Positions 26,447 to 36,065 of a stretch of 63,032 bases of DNA are shown piece after piece; position 1 is the first letter of the stretch; each line of letters starts with the position of its first letter. The notes below the pieces were generated by a model. That model made no database searches. It saw only the letters and a program-made list of their open reading frames with translations, and was not told the DNA's origin. The stretch is from NCBI GenBank assembly GCA_023436715.1, contig JAEZIJ010000010.1, forward strand, positions 1 to 63,032, in the 5' to 3' direction. The position numbers were made by a program, and so were the translations under genes. This stretch comes from Acidobacteriota bacterium (lineage in GTDB: Bacteria > Acidobacteriota > Terriglobia > Bryobacterales > Bryobacteraceae).

Positions 26447-29400
26447 TCAGAATTCGACTGAAGCCCCGAGCTGAATGGTCCTACCCGAGGACGCGCTGGT
26501 GACTGTCCCGAAATTCGAATTGGTGATGTTCGTGTTCGGGTTGCCCCAGCGGACGAAGTTGAACGGATTCTGAGCGTCGGCCCGCAGTACGGCGCGGAAC
26601 CGCTCGTTAATCGGAATCCGCTTGGAGAGCGACAGAGATTCGCTCTTCCCTGTGAAGCCGCGGACCCAGTCCAGAACCCTGGCCGTGTTGCCGAGGTCGA
26701 AAGTGGACGGCGTGGCGAATGCAGCGGAGTTCAGATAGATACTCGTCGCAGGGTCGAAATCCCGCGGATTTGTCGTCTTGTAGACGTCGCCCCCGAGATA
26801 GTTCGCCCGGATGTTCGGATATCCCAAAGATGAGATACCATTGCCGCCGGTGATCGAAAGAGCAGAGCCGCTCGAGTACCTCATGAACCCTGCGATCTGC
26901 CAGCCTCCCACGACGTACCCCAGAGCGCGGTTGCCCGCCAGGAACTTCTTGCCCGGGCCGAACGGCAACTCATACGAACCGCTGGCCACGAACACGTGCG
27001 GTGGGCCGTCGGTACTGATCGACATTTCGCTGGCGCGGTTGGTCGGGTTCTGAATAGAACCTTCGCCGGGCCCCATGTCGATTGGGCCGCTATCGGCGTT
27101 CGTCATGTTCTTGGACCACGTGTAGAAGGCGAGCAGCGTGAGGCCGCTCGAGTAGCGTTTGGTCGCCTTGATCTGTAGCGAGTTGAAACGCGAAATGCCG
27201 TGCGGTCCCCACTCCTCGCTGACATTCAGGTACTGCGGGTAGGGGCGCAGCGATTGCCCCACCGTCCTGGTCCTTCCAGTCGTGAAAGAACCATACGGAG
27301 GCGTAATGCCCTTCTCAACCGCGGCAGACGACGAGATGTCCTGGAACAGCAGGTTGCCTAAGGACAGGTACTTGGGGTCCAACGTATTCATGTTGGATAG
27401 CGAGCCACCCAAAATCAGGTGAGTCGAGTGGCTTCCGACGTACGTCGCCTCAAGCGAAAGATCCCGGGCTATCTCGCGTTGGATGCTAAAGGTCCAGGTG
27501 AGGATCTGCGGCATCCTCGAAGTGCCGGGCAGGATGGAACTCACGTTCTGCCCGTTCTGGAAAGACGGATCAATGAACGGCGCCCGCGGGAAGTCCGGCG
27601 GATACGAGCCGTCGCCCCAGTTGTATACAGGGCCGTACCCGTTGGGTGAATTGACGCTATTGCCGTTTGTGAACCCATAGGCGATCAAGCGCGTCCGGAA
27701 ACCGGGGGCGAAATAGATGCCGCCTGAGGCCCGGACTACAGTCTTCGGGTTGACCTGGTAGGCAATCCCGAGGCGTGGTCCAAAGCCCTTGAGCCAACTG
27801 TCGGAGAGCGAGCGGGACCCGGAACGCCCGGTGCCGTTTCCGGCAAACAGGAGCGCGCCGAGCCGGCCTCCGGCTGCCGGGTTGGGGATGGTGGGATCAA
27901 AACCGCTGGCAGTGCCGTTCGGCTCGAACGGCGCGGTATTGCCTTCCCAGCGAAGGCCATAAGAAAGCGTAAAGTCGTTGGTCATGCGCCATTCGTCCTG
28001 GGCAAACAGCGCAAAGGAGCGAAAACGCGCGCCTCTGGCATAGGGCTCCGCAACTCTGGCGTTCGACAGGTCACCGAGCAGAAAGCTGGCAAACGAACTA
28101 CCCCAGGAGGTGTATTTGGAGGCGTTCGGCTGGCTTGTGGTCAGGTTGCTGAAACCGAATGAGCCGCTGCTCTGATAGCCCTCGCGGCCATTGGCATATT
28201 CCGGCCAGTAGGTGCCCCCGAACTTGATCGTGTGGCGCCCTTTTGTCCACGCCACTGTTTCGGTGAAAGTAATACGGCCGTTGGCGTTGGTGGAGAAGTC
28301 GCCTCCGCCCATCCCTTTTGGACCAGCCGTTCCACCGCTGAAACCGATGACGGGAAACGCGCCCTGATCCCAAAGAATGCCCTGTATGCCGAGCTTCTTG
28401 TTCCAGCCCTCGAATTGCGTCAATTGCCGGGTCTGGTTGTTGTAACGATCTATGCCGATCGTGAAGTGGCTCAGTATGTTGGGGCGGATGATCCAGTCGT
28501 GATTGACGCGGCCCGTGCGGTCATGAATGTATTTCGGAGACTGCGAGCCTTCCAACGGGTTGTCCGCTCCATACCCCTGCCCTGCGATCACCCGGGGGTT
28601 GTACTGATCGCTGTAGGTGATCGAAATCTTTTGGGTGTCCGAGAAGCTGTGATCGATCTTCGCCGTCGACACATAATTCCGGTATGTCCCGGAGCCGGTA
28701 CGGTGCCGGAAGTTGTTGATCTGCAAGCCGGGAAGATCCGGTTGCGGGGTCAACGCCAGGATTTGCTGTGCCGCAGCGCTGAGCCGGCTGGTGGGGATAC
28801 GGTTGCCCGGGAATTGATCGCGGACAAAGCCGCCCTTGCCGTCCGCCCTGGTCGTCAGGGGGTCGAAAACCGGGATCACGTTGTTCGATGAGTCGAGGAA
28901 ATCACTGAAATCGCCCTGGCGGAAATCGCCCCGCGGGACCGTAAACAGACTGCCGCTGTTCGTGTTCGTGTAGTACACGAGCTGCTGGCCGAAGAAAAAG
29001 AACGTCTTGTTCCGCCCGTTATAGAGTTTGGGCAGGTAAACCGGCGCCCCTAGCGTGAAGCCGCCCTCGTTGTGGCGCACGGTGTTTCGGACCCCCTGGA
29101 AGAACGATCTCGCATTGAGCGCGTCGTTATCGAAGTAATTGAATGCGCTGCCGTGAATATCGTTCGTGCCAGAGCGGATCGTGATATTGGTGAACCAGCT
29201 TCCCGTCCTGCCATATTCGGCGTTGAAGGAGTTCGTAACCACGCTGAACTCGCCCACCTGTTCCACGGCCGGACCGTTCTCCTGAATACCGCCTCTCACG
29301 TTGCCCTGGCTCGCCGGAGCGCCATCCAGAAACACTTCGGAGTTGCCCGCATTGGAGCCATTCACGCGCGCGCCCCAGGTCGAGGAGGTCGTGACGCCGG

Positions 29401-29914
29401 GAAGGAATTGGAGGTACGAGGTGACGTCCCGCTTCCTTCCGATGGCAATCAGGGGCAGTTCCTGAATTTGTTTGGTCGTCATCTGTGCGGTGATGGTGGC
29501 GGTAGATGCGTCCAACATGGGCGCCACCGCCGTCACCTCGATGTGTTCGGCCGCCGCTCCGACTTCGAGTCTCACGTCGGCACGGACGTTCATCTGCGAT
29601 TGCAGGACCAGGTTGTCGACCTGAGCCGCGCGGAAACCCTCCTTCTCGACCCTGACGCGATACGTGCCCAACGGAAGGTTTGCGGCGAAGTAACGCCCTG
29701 CCTCGTTGGTCCGGAGGGTAAACAGGTTGTTGGTTTCTATGCGGACGACTTCGACCTTGGCGTCGGGAACAGACGCGCCGCTCGAGTCCGTGACGATTCC
29801 TTCTATGGTGGCTCTGTCAGCCTGAGCCCAAAGCGCGTTGCTCACTCCAATCAGTGCGATCAGAGTCAACAATCTGAGAGCGAACCCAACTGTTCGCGAA
29901 TGAAAGTGTTGCAT
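26447..29914 (-). CDS. TonB-dependent receptor, Oar-like, with carboxypeptidase-like regulatory domain
   Basis: 1155 aa from ATG 29914 (AAAGGG 5 bases upstream; the frame continues 19 codons further up without support). Signal peptide 1-30. Residues ~32-115 form a CarboxypepD_reg beta-sandwich ('ATIEGIVTDSSGASVPDAKV', 'NEAGRYFAANLPLGTYRVRV'). A plug domain follows (~120-240), then a long outer-membrane beta-barrel ending in Phe ('GASVEF'). Such receptors import large ligands, typically oligosaccharides or peptides, using TonB energy. It is a tandem paralogue of the receptor at 30189, sharing many identical blocks ('SILPGTSRMPQI', 'GLTLLAFYTWSKNMTN', 'NPFNFVRWGNPNT'). Followed by the GH38-like, TPR and UxuA-like genes. 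Confidence 0.92.
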   Translation of the reverse strand: MQHFHSRTVGFALRLLTLIALIGVSNALWAQADRATIEGIVTDSSGASVPDAKVEVVRIETNNLFTLRTNEAGRYFAANLPLGTYRVRVEKEGFRAAQVDNLVLQSQMNVRADVRLEVGAAAEHIEVTAVAPMLDASTATITAQMTTKQIQELPLIAIGRKRDVTSYLQFLPGVTTSSTWGARVNGSNAGNSEVFLDGAPASQGNVRGGIQENGPAVEQVGEFSVVTNSFNAEYGRTGSWFTNITIRSGTNDIHGSAFNYFDNDALNARSFFQGVRNTVRHNEGGFTLGAPVYLPKLYNGRNKTFFFFGQQLVYYTNTNSGSLFTVPRGDFRQGDFSDFLDSSNNVIPVFDPLTTRADGKGGFVRDQFPGNRIPTSRLSAAAQQILALTPQPDLPGLQINNFRHRTGSGTYRNYVSTAKIDHSFSDTQKISITYSDQYNPRVIAGQGYGADNPLEGSQSPKYIHDRTGRVNHDWIIRPNILSHFTIGIDRYNNQTRQLTQFEGWNKKLGIQGILWDQGAFPVIGFSGGTAGPKGMGGGDFSTNANGRITFTETVAWTKGRHTIKFGGTYWPEYANGREGYQSSGSFGFSNLTTSQPNASKYTSWGSSFASFLLGDLSNARVAEPYARGARFRSFALFAQDEWRMTNDFTLSYGLRWEGNTAPFEPNGTASGFDPTIPNPAAGGRLGALLFAGNGTGRSGSRSLSDSWLKGFGPRLGIAYQVNPKTVVRASGGIYFAPGFRTRLIAYGFTNGNSVNSPNGYGPVYNWGDGSYPPDFPRAPFIDPSFQNGQNVSSILPGTSRMPQILTWTFSIQREIARDLSLEATYVGSHSTHLILGGSLSNMNTLDPKYLSLGNLLFQDISSSAAVEKGITPPYGSFTTGRTRTVGQSLRPYPQYLNVSEEWGPHGISRFNSLQIKATKRYSSGLTLLAFYTWSKNMTNADSGPIDMGPGEGSIQNPTNRASEMSISTDGPPHVFVASGSYELPFGPGKKFLAGNRALGYVVGGWQIAGFMRYSSGSALSITGGNGISSLGYPNIRANYLGGDVYKTTNPRDFDPATSIYLNSAAFATPSTFDLGNTARVLDWVRGFTGKSESLSLSKRIPINERFRAVLRADAQNPFNFVRWGNPNTNITNSNFGTVTSASSGRTIQLGASVEF

Positions 29915-30140
29915 CTTTGCCCTTTCGAACTGGTCTTCTGAGGCACGGGAATGCTCCCGTAAGCAAGACACCTCATTAGCTCAGTACCCGCAGGCTGCGA
30001 TTTACTGACAAGCGGAAACTGAAAAAGTTGAAGTTGCTTTGAAGGGTGGGGCAGGTCTCCAAACCCGCGCCGGGCGCCCACGCCCGGCCCTTGAGTTTCA
30101 ACATTGTGGGTCCTGACCTGCGGCCCGGTGATCACGAACC

Positions 30141-30174
30141 GTATCAGGGCATGGCTTCAGCCGTGCCCTGATAC
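30141..30174. repeat. Dispersed palindrome, copy 1
   Basis: GTATCAGGGCATGGCT, a two-base loop, then AGCCGTGCCCTGATAC: a 16-base stem with one G-T wobble. It lies 15 bases after the stop of the upstream TonB receptor and may act as a terminator. The same unit, complete or partial, recurs near 40972, 41081, 52805, 53083, 53233 and 59417. Confidence 0.85.
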
Positions 30175-30188
30175 GAGTCATGGCCGGC

Positions 30189-33100
30189 CTAGAAATCGAG
30201 TCCGGCGTAAAGTTGAATGGACCGCCCGGCGGAAGCGCTGGTGACCTTGCCAAACAGGGAGCTCGTGATGTCGGTGTTCGGATTGCCCCAACGCACAAAG
30301 TTGAACGGGTTTTGCACGTCCGCCCGGAGCGTGAAGCGCAGATGTTCGGTGAGATGCGTCGATTTGGCCAGGGAGAGGGACTCGCTCTTCTCGGGAAAGC
30401 CACGCGCCCAGTCGAGCACACGAGCCGTGTTACCCAACTGGAAAGTGGAGGGCGCCGCGAACGCGCCCCTGTTCAGGTAGGAATCGACGGCAGGGTCGAA
30501 ATCCGCGGAACTTGCATTCTGATAAACCGGGCCGCCCAGGTAATTGGCCCGAATGCCGGGATAGCCCAATTCCGAAAGCGGATTCCCGGAAGTAATCGCC
30601 AGCGGCAGACCGGCTGCATAGCGGCAGAAAAGCGTAACCTGCCACCCGCGCGGCAGTTCGTAGGTGCCGCTTGCCGCAAAAACCTGTGGCGGTCCTCCAT
30701 TGCTGGGCGCAATCTCGGCGGCTCGACTGCGCGGGTACTGGATGGCGCCGTCAGTCGGACCCAAATCGATCGGGCCGCCTTCTACGTTCGTCATGTTCTT
30801 CGACCACGTGTAGAATGCCAGAAGCGTCAATCCGCTCGAATACCGCTTCGTGAGTTTAGCCTGGAAAGAATGGAAACGGGCGATGCCGTGCGGCCCCCAC
30901 TCCTCAGTCACGTCCAGGTATTGCGGGTATGGCCGCATCGCCTGGCCGACCGTCCTGTTTCGCTGGCTCAGGAAACCGGGATAGGGTGCGGATATCCCCG
31001 CCTCGGCCGCGGCCGGCGATGCGATGTCCTGAAGCAAGAGGCTGCCCATCGACAGATAGCGCGCATCCAGCGTGTTCATGTTCGACTGCGCGGTGCTGAG
31101 TATCAGATGTGTCGAATGGCTTCCAATGTAGGCGGCCTCGAACGCCAGATTCGGGGTAATGGCCCGCTGGATGCTCGCCGTCCAGGAGACGATCTGCGGC
31201 ATTCGCGACGTTCCGGGGAGAATCGAACTCACGCTCTGGTCGTTCTGATACGAGGCGTCGATGAACGGAGCTCGCGGGAAGCTATCGGGAAATCGTGAAC
31301 CCCAGTTATAGGCGGCATCGTAGCCGTTAGGAGACGTGAGCGTGTATCCGTTGCTGAACCCGTACGCGATCAATCGTGTGCGGAAACCCGGAGCGTAAAA
31401 GACGCTGAAGGAACTCCTTATCGCGGTCTTCGGAGTGAGGGAGTATGCGACTCCCACGCGAGGACCGAAGCCGCGATACCAGCCGTCGGAAAGCGACAGG
31501 GACCCGGAGCGGCCCGGGCCTTGTCCGGCAAAGACCAAGGCGCCGAGGCGGCCGCCGGCGGAGGGATTTGGCAGGGCCGGATCAAAACCGCTGGCCCGTC
31601 CAGCGGGCTCGAATGGTGCGGCGTTCCACTCCCAGCGCAAGCCATAGGATAGGGTCAAGCGCTTAGTCGTCCGCCATTCATCCTGAGCGAATGCGCCGCC
31701 CGAGCGAAAGCGGGCTCCGCGCCCATACGGCTCCGCAACGCTGGCAGTCGAGGCGCCGCCCAGCAGGAAGCTTGCGAACGAACTACCCCAGGACGTGTAC
31801 TGCGCGGCATTGGGCTGACTTGAAGCGAGATTACTGAACGTGAACTGGCCGCTGCTCAGGTATCCCTCACGCGCGTTTGCATATTCCGGCCAGTAGTTCC
31901 CACCGAATTTGAAGCTGTGCTGGCCCCTGATCCACGTCACCGTGCCGGCCAGAGTGATTCGGCCGCTGGCGTTGGTGGAAAAGTGCGGTCCTCCCAGTGT
32001 CCTCGGGCTGGCAACTCCCCCGGAGAAATTCACGACGGGAAAGGCCCCTTGGTCCCCGAAGATGCCGCCGATGCCGAGGTTGTTGTTCCAATCCTGGAAT
32101 TGCGAGATCTGCCGTGTTGCATTGCGGTAGCGGTCGATTCCCAGCGTGACGTGACTGAGCAGGTTACTTCTGGCGATGAAATCGTAGTTCACCCGCCCGG
32201 TCCGGTCATGAATACTCTTTGGGGATTGCGACCCTTCCAGTGGACTATTCACTCCCCATCCCTGTCCGGCTATCACGCGCGGATTCACTTGGTCCATGTA
32301 GGTCACGCTGAGCTTATGTCTGTGCGAAAGACTGTGATCGACCTTCACGGTCGAAACGTAGTTGCGATAGCTCCCGCCACCGGTGCGGTTGTAGAAATTG
32401 TTCACGGCGAGTTCGGTCAGGTCCGGCTGCGGAATGAGCGCGATGATGCGCTGCGACACCGGACTGATCCGGCTTGAGGGTATGCGATTGTCCGGAAATC
32501 GATCCCGAACGAACCCGCCCTTGCCGTCCGGGCGCGTCGTGCCGGGATCGAAGATGGGGATTACCTTTCCGGCGGCATCGAGGAAATTGCTGAAATCGCC
32601 TTGGCGAAAGTCGTCTCGCGGCGAGGTAAACAGGGCGCCGCTGCGCGACTGGTCCCAACGTACGAACTGCTGCCCGAAAAAAATGAAGGTCCTGTCCCGG
32701 CCGTTGTAGAGCCGGGGCCAAACGAACGGTGCGCCGAACGTCCCGCCCCCTTCGGCCTGGCGAATCACAGTACGGCTATTTTGAAAGAACGACCGTGCGT
32801 TGAATGCTTCGTTGTGGACATAGCTGAAAACCGTTCCATGAGTTTCGTTTGTGCCGGAACGAATCGACACGTTGGTAAACCAACTTCCGGTTCTCCCATA
32901 CTCGGCGTTGAAAGAGTTGGTTACGACACTGAATTCGCCGACATGCTCCACGGCAGGGCCGTTCTCCTGGATTGCCCCGCGTGCGTTTCCCTGGCTGGCG
33001 GGAGCGCCGTCGAGAAACACCTCTGTGTTTCCCGGGTTGGATCCGTTCACACGAGGAGACCACGTCGATGCCGCCGTCACGCCAGGCAAGAGCTGCAGGA

Positions 33101-33584
33101 ACGACGTGATGTCCCGCTTGCGGCCGACGGTGATCAACGGCGAATCATGGATCTCTTTGGTGGTCAACTGCGCCGTCAAAGTCGGGGTCGAGTTGTCCAG
33201 CATGGGCGCATCCGCATGCACCTCGACGCGGGTGGTGATCGATCCGACTTCGAGCCGGAGGTCGATTCGCACGCTCATCTGGGAATGCAGCACAACTCTT
33301 TCCAGCCGTGCACGCTTGAACCCTTCCTTCTCGGCCGCGACCTGGTAGGTGCCCAACGGGAGGTTCGGAACGAAATAACGCCCGGCGTCGTTCGTCGTCA
33401 GGAGGATTTCGTCGTTAGTCTCAAGGCGGCGGATGAGGATGCCGGCGCCGGCCGCCGGGGCGCCGGAGGCGTCCGTGACCAGGCCTTCGATGGTCGCCCG
33501 GTCGGCCTGCGCAAACATGAGGGCGCATGAGCCCGTGGCTGCTATCAGCACGGCGAGGCGCGCTATGGCCGTCGTGTTGCGCAT
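30189..33584 (-). CDS. TonB-dependent receptor, Oar-like (paralogue of the 26447 gene)
   Basis: 1131 aa from ATG 33584 (GTG 33605 is an alternative; neither has a strong ribosome-binding site). Signal peptide ~1-25 ('LAVLIAATGSCALMFAQA'). Domain order as in the downstream paralogue: CarboxypepD_reg (~28-110), plug (~115-235) and beta-barrel with a C-terminal Phe ('YAGLDF'). Roughly 60% identity by eye over the barrel points to tandem duplication and divergence of ligand loops. First gene of the minus-strand glycan-type operon. A decayed ISKra4 element ends only 60 bases upstream of the start, so the native promoter may be displaced. Confidence 0.92.
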   Translation of the reverse strand: MRNTTAIARLAVLIAATGSCALMFAQADRATIEGLVTDASGAPAAGAGILIRRLETNDEILLTTNDAGRYFVPNLPLGTYQVAAEKEGFKRARLERVVLHSQMSVRIDLRLEVGSITTRVEVHADAPMLDNSTPTLTAQLTTKEIHDSPLITVGRKRDITSFLQLLPGVTAASTWSPRVNGSNPGNTEVFLDGAPASQGNARGAIQENGPAVEHVGEFSVVTNSFNAEYGRTGSWFTNVSIRSGTNETHGTVFSYVHNEAFNARSFFQNSRTVIRQAEGGGTFGAPFVWPRLYNGRDRTFIFFGQQFVRWDQSRSGALFTSPRDDFRQGDFSNFLDAAGKVIPIFDPGTTRPDGKGGFVRDRFPDNRIPSSRISPVSQRIIALIPQPDLTELAVNNFYNRTGGGSYRNYVSTVKVDHSLSHRHKLSVTYMDQVNPRVIAGQGWGVNSPLEGSQSPKSIHDRTGRVNYDFIARSNLLSHVTLGIDRYRNATRQISQFQDWNNNLGIGGIFGDQGAFPVVNFSGGVASPRTLGGPHFSTNASGRITLAGTVTWIRGQHSFKFGGNYWPEYANAREGYLSSGQFTFSNLASSQPNAAQYTSWGSSFASFLLGGASTASVAEPYGRGARFRSGGAFAQDEWRTTKRLTLSYGLRWEWNAAPFEPAGRASGFDPALPNPSAGGRLGALVFAGQGPGRSGSLSLSDGWYRGFGPRVGVAYSLTPKTAIRSSFSVFYAPGFRTRLIAYGFSNGYTLTSPNGYDAAYNWGSRFPDSFPRAPFIDASYQNDQSVSSILPGTSRMPQIVSWTASIQRAITPNLAFEAAYIGSHSTHLILSTAQSNMNTLDARYLSMGSLLLQDIASPAAAEAGISAPYPGFLSQRNRTVGQAMRPYPQYLDVTEEWGPHGIARFHSFQAKLTKRYSSGLTLLAFYTWSKNMTNVEGGPIDLGPTDGAIQYPRSRAAEIAPSNGGPPQVFAASGTYELPRGWQVTLFCRYAAGLPLAITSGNPLSELGYPGIRANYLGGPVYQNASSADFDPAVDSYLNRGAFAAPSTFQLGNTARVLDWARGFPEKSESLSLAKSTHLTEHLRFTLRADVQNPFNFVRWGNPNTDITSSLFGKVTSASAGRSIQLYAGLDF

Positions 33585-33643
33585 TACCGGTTGATCGCGG
33601 ATCACGTGCGAGTGTACCAGATCCCACGCTCACACGCTCACAC

Positions 33644-34833
33644 GGGTGGGCGACGTAAAAGTGGAAGATCGAGCGGATTCCTCTTTTGTGGCATGCGGCC
33701 CCCGTACCACCTCCGGGCAAGCGGACGCTGCCTTGCCCTTGCGGCCACACGGCTCGTTACCAGGAGTTGCGCTCCAAGTCCGTTCTCACAGCCCCCGGCA
33801 GAGTCGAACTGTCGCGTCCTTATTACCTGTGTTCGCACTGCCACAAGGGCCAGTTCCCGGCGGTTGCCGAACTCGATGTGGACAACACGGAATATTCTCC
33901 GGTCGTCCGGCGCATGCTGGCCGTGGTGGGCCAAGACGCTCCTTTCGACCACGGACGCCAGCAGATGGAAGTGCTGGCCGATGTGAAGGTGACTACCAAA
34001 GCTGTGGAGCGAACCGCGGAGAACATCGGAGCCGACATCGCGGCACGCGAACAGCGGCAGATCCAGCGCTCCCTCCAGTTGGATCTGCCGATTGTGACGG
34101 GAGCGCGCGTGCCCTTCCTCTACGTCCTCATGGATGGCACGGGCGTCCCGGTGGTGCAAAAAGAGACCCAGGGCCGAGCCGGGAAAAGGCCCGGAGAACC
34201 GGCCCACAAGCGCGAAGCCAAGCTGGGCTGCGTATTCACCCAGACCAAGTGGGACGCGGAAGGTTATCCGATCCGCGACCCGGACTCGACTACCTACACC
34301 GGCGTCCATCGAAACGGCGGATGAGCTCGGCAAGCGGATCTATCTCGAAGCATGGAATCGAGGCTGGAGCCGGGCAAAAAAAAGTGGTGATCGGGGATGG
34401 GGCCGAATGGATCTGGAACATCGCGCAGGAGCAACTCCCGGGCGCGGTTCAGATCGTCGATCTGTTTCACGCCCGCCAGCACTTATGGGATCTGGCACGC
34501 AAGCCTTCCCCTTCGCTCGCTCCGCTCCATCCAAACCGCCGATTCCGATCTCAGCAAAGAGATCCTCACCCAAGCTTGACTACTTCGACAAAAACCGCGA
34601 ACGAACGTATGCGCTACCCACAGTTCCGCGAGCAGCACCTCTTTGTCGGCTCCGGCGTCATTGAGGCCGGCTGCAAGACCGTCATCGGCGGCCGGCTTAC
34701 GCAATCCGGGATGTTCTGGACTGTCCGCGGGGCCAATGCAATCATCGCCCTCCGCTGTTGTCAAATGAATGGCGAATTCGAGGACTACTGGGAGTCGCGG
34801 GCCGCCTGATCTCCACTTTTAGGTCGCCCACCC
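33644..34833 (+). mobile_element. Decayed ISKra4-family insertion sequence
   Basis: About 1.19 kb bounded by imperfect terminal inverted repeats: GGGTGGGCGACGTAAAAGTG at 33644 and, inverted at 34833, GGGTGGGCGACCTAAAAGTG (one mismatch, plus a one-base indel further in). No target-site duplication was recognised. The transposase inside is broken by frameshifts and an internal deletion, so the element cannot move itself. Confidence 0.85.
33686..34809 (+). pseudogene. ISKra4-family transposase, frameshifted and internally deleted
   Basis: Coding similarity jumps between frames. Frame 2 (33686-34315) carries the N-terminus and 'YVLMDGTGVPVVQKE'. Frame 3 continues with 'IETADELGKRIYLEAWNRGWSRAKK' (read as two short pieces). 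Frame 1 resumes with 'VVIGDGAEWIWNIA', 'VQIVDLFHARQHLWDLA' and the C-terminal 'HLFVGSGVIEAGCKTVIG'. Between ~34500 and 34600 roughly 80-100 residues expected in the family are missing and the frame changes again ('DYFDKNRER' in frame 3, 'MRYPQFREQ' in frame 1). At least three frame changes make it non-functional. Confidence 0.85.
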
Positions 34834-34839
34834 AGATGG

Positions 34840-34994
34840 CTAGTGTAGTGCGTCGGAATTCTCGGTCATTATCCCGCGCGCGCAAACCGCTTGCTTACGC
34901 GCGCGGCTCAGTAGCGATTCTGAGCCGCGACCGTGAGGGAGCGGTTTATCCGAGGACCATCATAATCCCCATTCTGCTTGACGCACTACACTAG
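34840..34994. mobile_element. 155-bp MITE with 15-bp terminal inverted repeats
   Basis: CTAGTGTAGTGCGTC (34840-34854) is perfectly repeated in inverse at 34980-34994. The interior is non-coding and contains GCGGCTCA...TGAGCCGC and a run of CG-rich alternating bases. The outer 11 bases equal the IS630-type end at 117-127, so an IS630 transposase could mobilise it. It lies 6 bases from the ISKra4 right end. Confidence 0.8.
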
Positions 34995-35168
34995 TACACC
35001 TGAAGAGTAGCCCGGCGCTCGCCAGCTGCCGACTCCCGGCTCTATCCGAGATAAGCAGTCACACTTTTCACACTTTCTTTCCACCTATCTTCTCAATCGC
35101 TTATAAAAATCCGCCCCTATAGGCCCCCCGCTCGCGTGCTACCATCCGCGCCGAAAGGACACACATTC

Positions 35169-35792
35169 ATGGCTTCACCCGCTCAGATCACCGCCAATCG
35201 TGCCAACGCCCGCCATTCCACCGGCCCGCGCACCCCGGAAGGCAAAGCCCGCTGCGCCCATAATGCGCTCCGGCACGGACTCACCGCCGCTCATCTCGTC
35301 GTTCGTGAGGATGAACGCGGCCGCTTCGAGGACCTTCGCGCTGGGCTGATCGAGGAACTCGATCCCCAGGGCGCCATGGAAACCCTCGTCTTCAACGAAG
35401 TCCTCCACGCCGCATGGAACCTCGACCGCTTCCGCCGCCTCGAAGCCGAACGCGGCCCCGAGGCCATCGAAAACGATGCCTCCCGCGAGTTCATGGATCG
35501 CCTCGCCCGCTACCAGGCCCGCACTCAACGCGCCTTCTACCGCGCGCTCCAGGAACTCCGCACCCTGCAGACCAATCGCGCGCTGCGATCCCTCAAACTC
35601 ACCGAAGAGGAGGAGGCCGCCGTTCCCGCCATGACCGATGTCAACGAATTGACAAAACAGACCCGTTCCGAAGTAACTGCCGAGGCCCTGGAGTTGGCGG
35701 TCAACATGGTCGATTACGAGGCCGGCGCCTTCACGCTCAAGGCGATCCGGGACCGCGTCGCCGCCTCGCCGTCGGTGACGGGCCCGCGCTGA
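35169..35792 (+). CDS. Conserved hypothetical protein, 'STGPRTPEGK' family
   Basis: 207 aa from ATG 35169 (GAAAGGAC upstream). The N-terminus carries 'ANRANARHSTGPRTPEGKA' followed by 'NALRHGL', a signature that recurs in many unnamed acidobacterial and planctomycete proteins (known from memory). The rest is helical and charged (Arg, Glu, Leu), with no signal peptide or membrane segment. The function is unknown. These genes are often multi-copy and near mobile DNA, as here, between the MITE and the glgB fragment. The C-terminal end abuts the duplicated segment at 35799, so the natural C-terminus may have been altered. Confidence 0.75.
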   Translation: MASPAQITANRANARHSTGPRTPEGKARCAHNALRHGLTAAHLVVREDERGRFEDLRAGLIEELDPQGAMETLVFNEVLHAAWNLDRFRRLEAERGPEAIENDASREFMDRLARYQARTQRAFYRALQELRTLQTNRALRSLKLTEEEEAAVPAMTDVNELTKQTRSEVTAEALELAVNMVDYEAGAFTLKAIRDRVAASPSVTGPR

Positions 35793-35798
35793 CTCGAG

Positions 35799-36052
35799 GC
35801 GTTGCCCAGGTTGCTGCCGCCGAACATTTCCGAATCGCTGCTAAAAATCTCGCGGTAATACCCGCTCGCGGGCACGCCAAAGCGGTAGTTATGATGCGGC
35901 TCCGGCGTGAAGTTGCAGCAGAAAAGCAGAGCGTCCTTGGGGTCGTGCGAGCGCCACAGGAACGCGATGATGGAGTGGTCCACGTCGCGGAAATCCACCC
36001 ATTCGAACCCGGTCCAGTGGTAGTCGATTTCGTAGAGCGCAGGTTCGGAGCG
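35799..36052 (-). pseudogene. glgB 3'-region fragment (duplicated)
   Basis: These 254 bases are a near-identical copy (about four mismatches, no indels, offset 1962) of 37761-38014. They correspond to about codons 606-690 of glgB on the minus strand ('DFRDVDHSIIAFL', 'CCNFTPEPHHNYRFGVPA', 'FGGSNLGN'). No start codon or catalytic region is included. The copy ends 14 bases from the stop of the oxidoreductase gene. Confidence 0.92.
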
Positions 36053-36065
36053 CGAACGCGAGGGA

